64,000 nucleotides of DNA, taken from positions 106,005 through 170,004 of IMG/VR virus record IMGVR_UViG_3300028840_003271; one strand, 5' to 3'. Made by a program: the position numbers and the translations under genes. Below, in pieces: positions 58,056 through 64,000 of the stretch. The notes beneath the pieces were generated by a model. It was given only the letters and a program-made list of their open reading frames with translations. It was not told the DNA's origin and did not search any database. The stretch is from a virus. Each line of letters begins with the position of its first letter. Position 1 is the first letter of the stretch.

Positions 58056-58642
58056 TTGTTTACCTTTGGATAATCAATGTGTCGTATTATAAACTTATCA
58101 TTAGTGATTTTCATTAGCCATAATAATATTTCAAGTCGATGTTGCCTTTCAGGATCGTTTAACATATTGATGCTATGATTACCATACACAATAGTTGTGA
58201 TGCCAGCCTGCCATAATTTTTGAAGACAGTTTTCACAAGGATGACCGGTAACATATAAGGTTGTATTGAGAGTAGACTTACCTTGACGAGCACATGATAG
58301 CAACACATTTTCTTCTGCATGTATCATAAAAGGATATTTTTCTGGTCTTAAATTGGGTAATACACGATTAGGTATGTTTCGAATAAAACCATTATATCCA
58401 GTTGCTACAATTTCATTATCTGAATTTACCAACACTGCCCCACATTGAGTTTGAGCGTCGGGACTTCTTTTAGCAACTTCATATGCTAATTTGAGATAAT
58501 ACAAATTCCAATTATCTCTATCTTCAATATGTTTTGTATTACAATATTCTTCTTGCCATGATGATAAAAGTTCAATTGCTTCTAAAGACACTTTATGTAA
58601 AGAAGCAGACTGACATAATGATGAAATAGATTTATTATCCAT
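58052..58642 (-). CDS. dCMP/dCTP deaminase family protein, 196 aa
   Basis: ATG 58642. Zinc-dependent cytidine deaminase fold: PDAQTQCGAVLVNSDNEIVA (about 61-80), MIHAEENVLLS with His108 and Glu110, and TLYVTGHPCENCLQKL with Cys136 and Cys139. The N-terminal 45 residues are an added helical section. dCMP deaminase makes dUMP, the substrate for the thymidylate synthase encoded at 62893-63840. Some phage members are regulated by dCTP; the allosteric site cannot be read. Confidence 0.85.
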   Translation of the reverse strand: MDNKSISSLCQSASLHKVSLEAIELLSSWQEEYCNTKHIEDRDNWNLYYLKLAYEVAKRSPDAQTQCGAVLVNSDNEIVATGYNGFIRNIPNRVLPNLRPEKYPFMIHAEENVLLSCARQGKSTLNTTLYVTGHPCENCLQKLWQAGITTIVYGNHSINMLNDPERQHRLEILLWLMKITNDKFIIRHIDYPKVNK

Positions 58643-58674
58643 AATATTTATTGAGAGAAAAATAAAAAGTGATT

Positions 58675-59493
58675 TTAGAAGTTAAACCATATTTTTTCTG
58701 TAACAAAATTACTAGTTTTATTACTATTTTTTCCACAAGACGCTCTGGTATAATTAGAAGTGTTCCAATTTTTCAAATTTGAATTATATAAGACGCTATC
58801 ATAACCAGAAAGAATAATTTTACATTTGTTTTGTAAATCAATACACAGTTCTAATAATGTATTATGATTAATTTGACAAAATGCTAATTTACTTTTAGAC
58901 GATTGTAAATATGGAGGATCTAAATAGATAAGAGAATTTGGTGTAAGAGTTTGTTGAATTAATTTGAAAAATTCTTTATAATCTAAATTAGATATATTTA
59001 CATCTTTTAATAGAATTTTAGCATTTTTAAATCTTTGGATAGTGTTTTTTTTATTGTGCTTATTTAACGATGGATGAGTAGGAGAATCTGTTAAATTTGC
59101 TCCTCCTCCAAAAAATGCTCCATTATAAGCACAAAATGATTCTGCTAAATATTTTTCGTGACAGTGTTTCATTTTCATAAAATGGTTATAAATATCTTTA
59201 TCTATCCAATTAGGCACAAAATCATAATCACCATCATATTGTTGTAATGCTATTAAAAATTTGTAGGTGTGTGGGTCGTTTAAAAAAACTTTTTTATTTT
59301 GTTGTGTTGTCCATTTATAAGACAGCGTATCATTTGGTTGATAATATTTAAAATCGTTAGCTAGACGAAAAAACACATTACCACGACCAGCAAAAGGTTC
59401 ATAATAATTATCAATTTTAAAATTTATGTTGTACAAAATCCATTTGGCAACTCTACACTTACTACCATGGTATTTGAAAGTTGGTGTTCTCAT
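58675..59493 (-). CDS. dam: DNA adenine methylase (Dam/D12 class), 272 aa
   Basis: ATG 59493. FKYHGSKCRVAKWI and EPFAGRGNVFF (about 32-42) give the SAM-binding motif order of the D12 class; the catalytic DPPYLQSSK is at 192-200. It lacks the N-terminal domains of larger methylases. N6-adenine methylation of phage DNA would protect it from host restriction or regulate its own packaging and transcription. No cognate nuclease lies beside it, so a solitary methylase. Confidence 0.85.
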   Translation of the reverse strand: MRTPTFKYHGSKCRVAKWILYNINFKIDNYYEPFAGRGNVFFRLANDFKYYQPNDTLSYKWTTQQNKKVFLNDPHTYKFLIALQQYDGDYDFVPNWIDKDIYNHFMKMKHCHEKYLAESFCAYNGAFFGGGANLTDSPTHPSLNKHNKKNTIQRFKNAKILLKDVNISNLDYKEFFKLIQQTLTPNSLIYLDPPYLQSSKSKLAFCQINHNTLLELCIDLQNKCKIILSGYDSVLYNSNLKNWNTSNYTRASCGKNSNKTSNFVTEKIWFNF

Positions 59494-59510
59494 AGTAAAA
59501 AAACAAGTGG

Positions 59511-60143
59511 TTAGTTTGTGGTGAAAGTAAATAAATAGTTTAATAACGACGAATTTGATAAATCACTAGGTTTAATCCATCGGTCTGATTTATTTGGCAT
59601 TAGGTCAAAGTTATTTTTTGAAAAAACGTGAGCAATCGACGTGCTACATACATAATGCATTTTGTCGGTAGGAGTGTCATCAATAATATCTTGAACATTA
59701 TAAAAAAGCCTAAAACCTAATAAATAAGATTTAGCAAATTTCCAAATTCTGCTCCATCCGTATGGAAGTCCTGTCAATTTTCTCATGTCGTTAGTAATAG
59801 ATTTTGGTTTGAATGATTTAATAGAAGAAGAGGTGTGATGTGTGATTGGATCAAAATTTATTACTACATGAGAAGAAACCGGACGATAAACATCAATATA
59901 GCCAGATTGTTTTTCAATTACTCTATCAAAGATTTTTGTTGTACATCCATACCATAAAAATTCAATAGTTTCAAGAATGTTGTGTGAATTATGCCAAGAG
60001 GCTAAACCAGCATGAGAGTAGGCACCACGAGAGAACTTTTGAATAATTTTACCACACAAACTTGATGGACGATAAAGAAAAATATCACCTTCTTGTACAA
60101 ATAATTTGGTAGTATCGTTGTATGGAAGATAATTTCTTTCCAT
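59511..60143 (-). CDS. Permuted NlpC/P60-like papain-fold protein, 210 aa
   Basis: ATG 60143 with a weak ribosome site. GDIFLYRP is the opening strand; SHAGLASW carries His44, and HYVCSTSIAHVF carries Cys166. His preceding Cys in this order is the hallmark of permuted NlpC/P60 (YiiX/LRAT-like) enzymes. They hydrolyse amide or ester bonds in peptidoglycan or lipids. It precedes the small membrane protein at 60151-60498, hinting at a lysis or envelope function. No signal peptide is seen. Confidence 0.6.
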   Translation of the reverse strand: MERNYLPYNDTTKLFVQEGDIFLYRPSSLCGKIIQKFSRGAYSHAGLASWHNSHNILETIEFLWYGCTTKIFDRVIEKQSGYIDVYRPVSSHVVINFDPITHHTSSSIKSFKPKSITNDMRKLTGLPYGWSRIWKFAKSYLLGFRLFYNVQDIIDDTPTDKMHYVCSTSIAHVFSKNNFDLMPNKSDRWIKPSDLSNSSLLNYLFTFTTN

Positions 60144-60150
60144 GACTATA

Positions 60151-60498
60151 TTATTTTTCTAATTTAATCACACGCTCCAACAACTCTTTTTGTTCTTGTC
60201 TCAATAATGTAATTTCTTTACGAATATTGGTTAATTCTTGTAAAATTGCTTGACTTTCAAATTCATGTAAACGAGTAGTAGTTTCAAGTTTACTAGCAAT
60301 TTTTTCTGTACGAATTGTGCATGATTCCATTTTTGTAGTCATGTTATTAGCACTAGCACAATTTACTTCTATAAGAATAATAAAAAGTCCCATTAGAGCA
60401 ATAATTAGACTACCAAATGTAACCAATAACCATCTAGGTATATGTTTACTAGAACATTCTTCTTTAGTTACAAATGTTGTATTTTCGTTTTTGACCAT
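60151..60498 (-). CDS. Single-span membrane protein with coiled coil (holin/spanin-like), 115 aa
   Basis: ATG 60498 follows TAGAGGTGCAGC. Residues 1-22 are polar; 23-45 (WLLVTFGSLIIALMGLFIIL) are one transmembrane helix; residues 46-115 contain a helical coiled coil (LQELTNIRKEITLLRQEQKE). The topology resembles inner-membrane spanin or small holin-like proteins. Being next to the papain-fold protein supports a lysis role, but it is inference. Confidence 0.55.
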   Translation of the reverse strand: MVKNENTTFVTKEECSSKHIPRWLLVTFGSLIIALMGLFIILIEVNCASANNMTTKMESCTIRTEKIASKLETTTRLHEFESQAILQELTNIRKEITLLRQEQKELLERVIKLEK

Positions 60499-60518
60499 GC
60501 TGCACCTCTAGGTAAAAA

Positions 60519-60560
60519 TAAAAAGCCGTTGATTAATGGCTCAACGGCTCGAAAGCCGTT
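60519..60560 (-). terminator. Intrinsic terminator with an alternative overlapping hairpin
   Basis: AGCCGTTGA (60524-60532) and TCAACGGCT (60541-60549) form a perfect nine-pair stem, loop TTAATGGC; on the minus strand it is followed by TTTTTATTTTT. A third copy AGCCGTT (60554-60560) can pair with AACGGCT (60543-60549) instead. In leftward transcripts the second pairing would form first and block the terminator stem. It directly follows the stop of the gene at 60568. Confidence 0.75.
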
Positions 60561-60567
60561 ATCAAAA

Positions 60568-61203
60568 TTACCAAGTAGTCCGAGCAGCATAATCTTCACG
60601 ATCAGGAGTGATACCACTACCTCTGAAGAATACTAATTCACCAGGACGACTTGCAGAAATTGTTGCAGCATGATCAGAACCACCAGTTAATAGACCAGCA
60701 ACGTCACCAATTCCGTCTGTACTATCAGCAACAGTTGTGTCTGCACCAGAGGTTGGAACCCAAGTTCCACTAACAATGTGCCATCTACCATAACGAATTG
60801 CTGTAGCAGTTAATGGACCACGAATAGTTTCGCGGTATTTTGGTGAACGTCGAAGACCAGGATAAGAACTGGTACAACGTAAAGCAGTATCAGCAGTTCC
60901 AGCAATATATTCTGCTTGAACACCAGCACGCATCATAATCCATTGTTCAGCAGCCATACTATTAAAAGTACGACCGCTTTTGGGAAGCGTGCTACTTACT
61001 CCATCAGAATCAGTGCGAGATTCGTGACACTTTTCTGCTTTTTGTGTACTACCAAGTGCAAGTTCATCTAAAAGTGTTTGGTTAGCACCAAGATTTGTAC
61101 AAGCTCCACCGTCTGGTTTTGGTTGAGTTGCATCAGTTAAAGCACTGGCAGAAGTGTCAAAATAAACATTTCCAGTAGAAGGATTAGCAACAGTATAAGC
61201 CAT
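60568..61203 (-). CDS. Probable abundant virion protein, monocistronic, 211 aa
   Basis: ATG 61203 follows ACGGAGAAAAAATA. No family recognised. The protein is Ala, Thr, Ser and Gly-rich with few lysines, beta-type (YTVANPSTGNVYFDTSASAL, AIRYGRWHIVSGTWVPTSG) and lacks membrane segments; such composition is common for head decoration or tail proteins. It has its own GGTGTATAAT box 98 bases upstream and an intrinsic terminator right after the stop, so it is transcribed alone. Codon choice seems less extreme in A/T than its neighbours. Structural role inferred. Confidence 0.5.
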   Translation of the reverse strand: MAYTVANPSTGNVYFDTSASALTDATQPKPDGGACTNLGANQTLLDELALGSTQKAEKCHESRTDSDGVSSTLPKSGRTFNSMAAEQWIMMRAGVQAEYIAGTADTALRCTSSYPGLRRSPKYRETIRGPLTATAIRYGRWHIVSGTWVPTSGADTTVADSTDGIGDVAGLLTGGSDHAATISASRPGELVFFRGSGITPDREDYAARTTW

Positions 61204-61300
61204 TATTTTTTCTCCGTTTTTGTTACTTTGTTAATAAATTTTTAAATAATATGGCATTATATTCCAAAATCCTACCACTAAAAATCCTAGAAACCCTAGT

Positions 61301-61310
61301 ATTATACACC
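61301..61310 (-). promoter_or_regulatory. GGTGTATAAT box overlapping the stop of the ClpP-like gene
   Basis: On the minus strand GGTGTATAAT includes the stop codon TAA of the ClpP-like gene (61302-61304). It lies 98 bases before the ATG of the virion-type gene at 61203, so that gene has a leader of about 85 bases. Confidence 0.6.
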
Positions 61311-61979
61311 GTTTCTTAACATTTCATAATTTTCATATTTTTTTTCTCCAAAAATTCCATCCATAAAACCTTTATTTACAGCTTCTTGTGGTGTCATATA
61401 AAACTCTTGTTTTTTTGTCATTTGATCAGATAGCCATTTTTTTATTCTATTTATTGTCCAACCCTTGAAATAAGCACCATTTTTACATCGATTAGCATAA
61501 ATGTCAACCATAATTTTTGAACATTGTCTACTCCATTCTGCTTCTGACTGAACAGATGTATAATTTCCATCGTAATATTCAGTTCCCCAATGTATTAAAA
61601 CATCAGCATTTGGCATAATAACACGATATTGTGCTGCTTGAGGAATAATTGAAGACATGGAGCGAGCATGAGCATATGCTAAAATAGTAATTTCGGACGG
61701 ACTTGCTAAAATAGCATCATAAATTGCCATACCATAATTCCATTCTCCTCCATTTGTAATCATATGAACCAAAATTGGATTATGATTAACACTGTCTAAA
61801 AGACGCAAATTACGAATAAAAAGATTAGCACAATAATGATCAATGTAAGCTTCTTCACATGTAGTTTCCAGATTTGAGTGTAGGAAAATTTCACGAGTGT
61901 CTAAAATAATAGAAAAGTTGTGACAATCGTAAATAAGTTCACTTTGTTGTGAAATATTACGCTTTTTTGGTGCTGACAT
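61302..61979 (-). CDS. clpP: ClpP-like serine protease, 225 aa
   Basis: ATG 61979 overlaps the upstream stop by 23 bases. The ClpP fold is visible: RIFLHSN-type strand near residue 31 (REIFLHSNL), LVHMITNGGEWNYGMAIYD, the nucleophile Ser107 in HARSMSSIIPQAA, His130 in ADVLIHWG and Asp207 in NKGFMDGI. The usual G-x-A-A-S-M is A-H-A-R-S-M. Phage ClpP-type proteases can process the prohead or virion proteins. It lies between two probable virion genes, supporting that. Confidence 0.85.
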   Translation of the reverse strand: MSAPKKRNISQQSELIYDCHNFSIILDTREIFLHSNLETTCEEAYIDHYCANLFIRNLRLLDSVNHNPILVHMITNGGEWNYGMAIYDAILASPSEITILAYAHARSMSSIIPQAAQYRVIMPNADVLIHWGTEYYDGNYTSVQSEAEWSRQCSKIMVDIYANRCKNGAYFKGWTINRIKKWLSDQMTKKQEFYMTPQEAVNKGFMDGIFGEKKYENYEMLRNGV

Positions 61980-62418
61980 TTAAGTGTAAAAATTTAATAA
62001 TTTGGTTTGTAATATTTGATGTAACTTCATTAGGATGAAATAATTTACCAATACCTACTCTCATTCGATAACGAGTAAAAATATCCAAAGTTTCAACACC
62101 ATCAATTTTTTCTATAATTTTACATATTGCAGGAGTTAAATTAAAATTAGTGTGTCCAGACCAAAAATTGTAAACCTGGTTTGGTCCAGTATATTCTGGT
62201 AGTGTAATATCTCCAGATGGAGTGCGAATTAATTGTAAGTTTTTTGGTTTTGCAAAAAGATCCTCTTTCATTAGTTCCATAATGCTTTTATCATATCCAT
62301 CGTCTTCATCTAAATTTTCGTTTTCATTTTCGTGATTTTTATCATCTAACGATAATTTTTGTTCTTCTAAAATCGGATCTTTCCATTTTTCCCACGCAAT
62401 CAAATATTTTTGCGACAT
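61957..62418 (-). CDS. Hypothetical protein coupled to the ClpP-like protease, 153 aa
   Basis: ATG 62418 follows TATGGAGTAACAATTTAAA; a GTGTATAAT box is 22 bases upstream. Residues 20-45 are acidic (NENENLDEDDGYDKS). The C-terminal 80 residues have PNQVYNFWSGHTNFNLTPAI and GVETLDIFTRYRMRVGIGKL, a pattern often found next to phage ClpP-like genes. Perhaps a protease partner or substrate. It overlaps the protease gene by 23 bases. Confidence 0.5.
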   Translation of the reverse strand: MSQKYLIAWEKWKDPILEEQKLSLDDKNHENENENLDEDDGYDKSIMELMKEDLFAKPKNLQLIRTPSGDITLPEYTGPNQVYNFWSGHTNFNLTPAICKIIEKIDGVETLDIFTRYRMRVGIGKLFHPNEVTSNITNQIIKFLHLNVSTKKA

Positions 62419-62439
62419 TTTAAATTGTTACTCCATAGA

Positions 62440-62449
62440 ATTATACACT
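62440..62449 (-). promoter_or_regulatory. AGTGTATAAT promoter box upstream of the ClpP operon
   Basis: On the minus strand AGTGTATAATTC lies in the 40-base gap between the gene at 62459-62893 and ATG 62418. It matches the box found before the other structural genes, with a short leader of about 15 bases. Confidence 0.6.
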
Positions 62450-62458
62450 GTTTGTGGG

Positions 62459-62893
62459 TTAAAATATTAAATTGGTAAGCAGTGTTGCTATACATATTCC
62501 ACAAAAACAAGCAAATATGTCACCCAAAGAGTTTATGATACTGTCTCCACGATAAAAAGGACATTGTCCACTAGTTCTCCACCACTGAATAACATATGGT
62601 GTGTTTTCGAAAATTTCCCATATCATTTCTACACACAATATTATTACAATTTTCCATATCCATAATATAGATAAGCCACTTAAATTTAAAATTGATACTA
62701 AAACGATATAAAATACAGTTCCGTGTGCAATATGGGTTATGCTCCATGGGTCAAATAAATATTGAGAATCTCTTTTTTCGTCTGATGTCCATAAACCAAT
62801 ACCTGTAAAATGAAACCATGGTCGTTGAAGTCTTCTTTTAATAATAATTAAAAATAAATATAGAAATCGTATTAATATAATTAGTGGATTCAT
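62459..62893 (-). CDS. DUF2585-like multi-span membrane protein, 144 aa
   Basis: ATG 62893 overlaps the thymidylate synthase stop (TAATG). Hydrophobic segments are at about residues 3-20, 55-75, 78-95 and 120-142. DPWSITHIAHGTVFYIVLVS, CVEMIWEIFENTPYVIQWW and FYRGDSIINSLGDIFACFCG match the W-S-x-x-H-x-x-H-G, W-E-x-x-E-N-T-P and G-D-S-x-x-N-S-x-G-D elements of the DUF2585/UPF0314 family, known mainly from Gram-negative bacteria. Its function is unknown. It is unusual in a phage. Confidence 0.6.
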   Translation of the reverse strand: MNPLIILIRFLYLFLIIIKRRLQRPWFHFTGIGLWTSDEKRDSQYLFDPWSITHIAHGTVFYIVLVSILNLSGLSILWIWKIVIILCVEMIWEIFENTPYVIQWWRTSGQCPFYRGDSIINSLGDIFACFCGICIATLLTNLIF

Positions 62894-63840
62894 TATACTG
62901 CAATGTCAAATTTCATTTTGGGGTGTGGATTATAGTTTTCTAATAAAACGTCGGTATATTCCCAATTAAATATATCAAATTTTCCATCTCGCTCCAATAT
63001 TTTTAAAGTGGGTAGTTGTCGCGGTTGTCGTTGTAATTGTTCTTTTGCTCCATCAAGATGGTTTTCATATATATGACAATCACACAACATTCCTGACAGA
63101 TTTCCTGGTTTCATGCCAGTTTCTTTACACAGAAGTAAAAATAACAGGGCGTAAGAAGCAATGTTATTTGGAACTCCAAGTATGTAATCACACGAACGTT
63201 GAGTCCAGTGTAAATTTAATACTCCATTAATATGTGTGACTATCCATATTAAATGACAAGCCGGTAAAGCCATTCTTGATAGCTGGTTTGGATTCCAAGC
63301 ACTACACACTAATCGTCTGTCATTAGGGTTGGTTTTTAGAGTTTCTACAATATATTTGAGCTGATCATAACCCTTAAGTGGAGCATCGTCGTTTTCATCG
63401 TATACTTCACCAAACCTTCTCCATTGCCAACCATATCCTAATGGACCTAAATCATTTTCTTCTTCTTGCAATTTTTTATATGTTTTGTTTGCTAATTGAG
63501 TATTATTACTTATTGGTGACGATATTATGTTTGCTAATTCTGTAGAATAATTTGTATCTAATAATTTTTGAGCAATTTTATGTGGATTTGCCCAAAAATC
63601 CCAAAAATGACATTTTCTATCCTGATACCATTTTTTACTCGTTATTCCTTTAATAAATCCTTCTAATTCAACACACATGCTTCGAAACGGCATCTTTCTT
63701 GTAGTTAGAAGAGGAAAACCGTTTGACATATCATGACTAAAATGAACATTAGGAACCGTTAAACACCTTACTCCAGTTCGGTTTTCTTTCCACCGTCCTT
63801 CTTCTATTATTCTATTTAAAATGTCTAAATATGATTTCAT
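62893..63840 (-). CDS. thyA: Thymidylate synthase, 315 aa
   Basis: ATG 63840 overlaps the upstream stop (ATGA). ThyA-type: KENRTGVRCLTVPNVHFSHD (18-37) with R-T-G-V, the catalytic LPACHLIW with Cys195, QRSCDYILGVPNNIASYAL with Arg215, Ser216, Asp218 and Asn226, and DCHIYENHLDGAKEQL near the end. Asn226 in P-N-N-I-A-S-Y keeps the dUMP-selective position, so it is a dTMP-forming enzyme and not a hydroxymethylase. With the deaminase it makes dTMP. Slightly longer than E. coli ThyA (264 aa). Confidence 0.95.
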   Translation of the reverse strand: MKSYLDILNRIIEEGRWKENRTGVRCLTVPNVHFSHDMSNGFPLLTTRKMPFRSMCVELEGFIKGITSKKWYQDRKCHFWDFWANPHKIAQKLLDTNYSTELANIISSPISNNTQLANKTYKKLQEEENDLGPLGYGWQWRRFGEVYDENDDAPLKGYDQLKYIVETLKTNPNDRRLVCSAWNPNQLSRMALPACHLIWIVTHINGVLNLHWTQRSCDYILGVPNNIASYALLFLLLCKETGMKPGNLSGMLCDCHIYENHLDGAKEQLQRQPRQLPTLKILERDGKFDIFNWEYTDVLLENYNPHPKMKFDIAV

Positions 63841-64000
63841 TGTTGATACTTTTTCCTTAATATTGAAAAGAGTGATGATATTTTTTCAATTTGTTGTGGT
63901 TTCATATGTTTATACATAAAATCTACAGCACCTTGAATATCAAATTTGTTAAATTCTTCTCGTGCTAATCGTCTACTTTCTGGAGTATTTAATTCTTTAA
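63837..64000 (-). CDS. Partial hypothetical protein, C-terminal 53 aa
   Basis: The minus strand is open from the window edge to TGA 63837-63839, overlapping the thyA ATG by three bases. The visible part is helical and charged (LNTPESRRLAREEFNKFDIQ, then MYKHMKPQQIEKISSLFSIL). No family can be assigned. Its gene start is outside the window. Confidence 0.6.
   Translation of the reverse strand, partial: KELNTPESRRLAREEFNKFDIQGAVDFMYKHMKPQQIEKISSLFSILRKKYQQ

Noticed and set aside
1-64000. Transfer RNA genes
   Set aside because: I looked for GTTCGA-type T-arms with cloverleaf flanks in gaps and saw none that folds convincingly by eye; a covariance scan would be decisive.

Overview
The window is a 64-kb piece of an AT-rich (roughly one-third GC by eye) genome of a tailed double-stranded DNA bacteriophage. 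The evidence is a tail gene series (candidate tail tube, assembly-chaperone-like proteins, tape measure, large baseplate-like proteins), LamG-domain appendage proteins, and a complete phage replication set: DnaB-type helicase, zinc/Toprim primase, DNA polymerase III alpha, DEDDh exonuclease, RecA, SSB, class II ribonucleotide reductase, thymidylate synthase, dCMP deaminase and a dNMP-kinase-like protein. Genes are packed tightly with ATGA or TAATG overlaps. No terminase, portal or major capsid gene is recognisable here, so this is part of a larger genome. The host cannot be read from the sequence; a signal peptide protein, a DUF2585-like membrane protein and a B12-dependent reductase fit a Gram-negative aquatic bacterium, but that is inference.

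Layout. (1) 1-5613, minus strand: appendage/neck-type structural proteins, two with LamG-like domains. (2) 5680-23516, plus strand: the tail module, ending in three small cysteine-rich proteins. Modules 1 and 2 diverge from a palindromic pair of GTGTATAAT boxes at 5643-5668; the same box precedes other structural genes and looks like a phage-specific promoter element. (3) 23517-25640: a TnpB/Cas12-like RuvC protein with an altered second RuvC motif, flanked by about 300 bases of structured non-coding DNA on each side. (4) 25641-37345, minus: possible annealing protein, free-standing EDxHD-type endonuclease, a run of glycosyltransferase-like genes, a P-loop kinase and a sigma-70-like factor. 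(5) 37346-53504, minus: the replication and recombination core, with DNA polymerase III alpha divided into two genes about 2.9 kb apart. (6) 53507-64000, minus: nucleotide metabolism, Dam-like methylase, permuted papain-fold protein, an independently transcribed probable virion protein, a ClpP-like protease and thymidylate synthase.

Most unusual features: three inteins in one window (ribonucleotide reductase, DNA polymerase III alpha and, surprisingly, a glycosyltransferase); the split polymerase, whose N-terminal PHP motif lies in a different reading frame from the rest of the gene; a sigma-like gene with no canonical start codon for its conserved N-terminal part; and the TnpB-like protein followed by nested inverted repeats and an intrinsic terminator, which resembles a guide-RNA locus. 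A small sigma factor together with minus-10-only-looking GTGTATAAT promoters suggests a phage-controlled late transcription programme.
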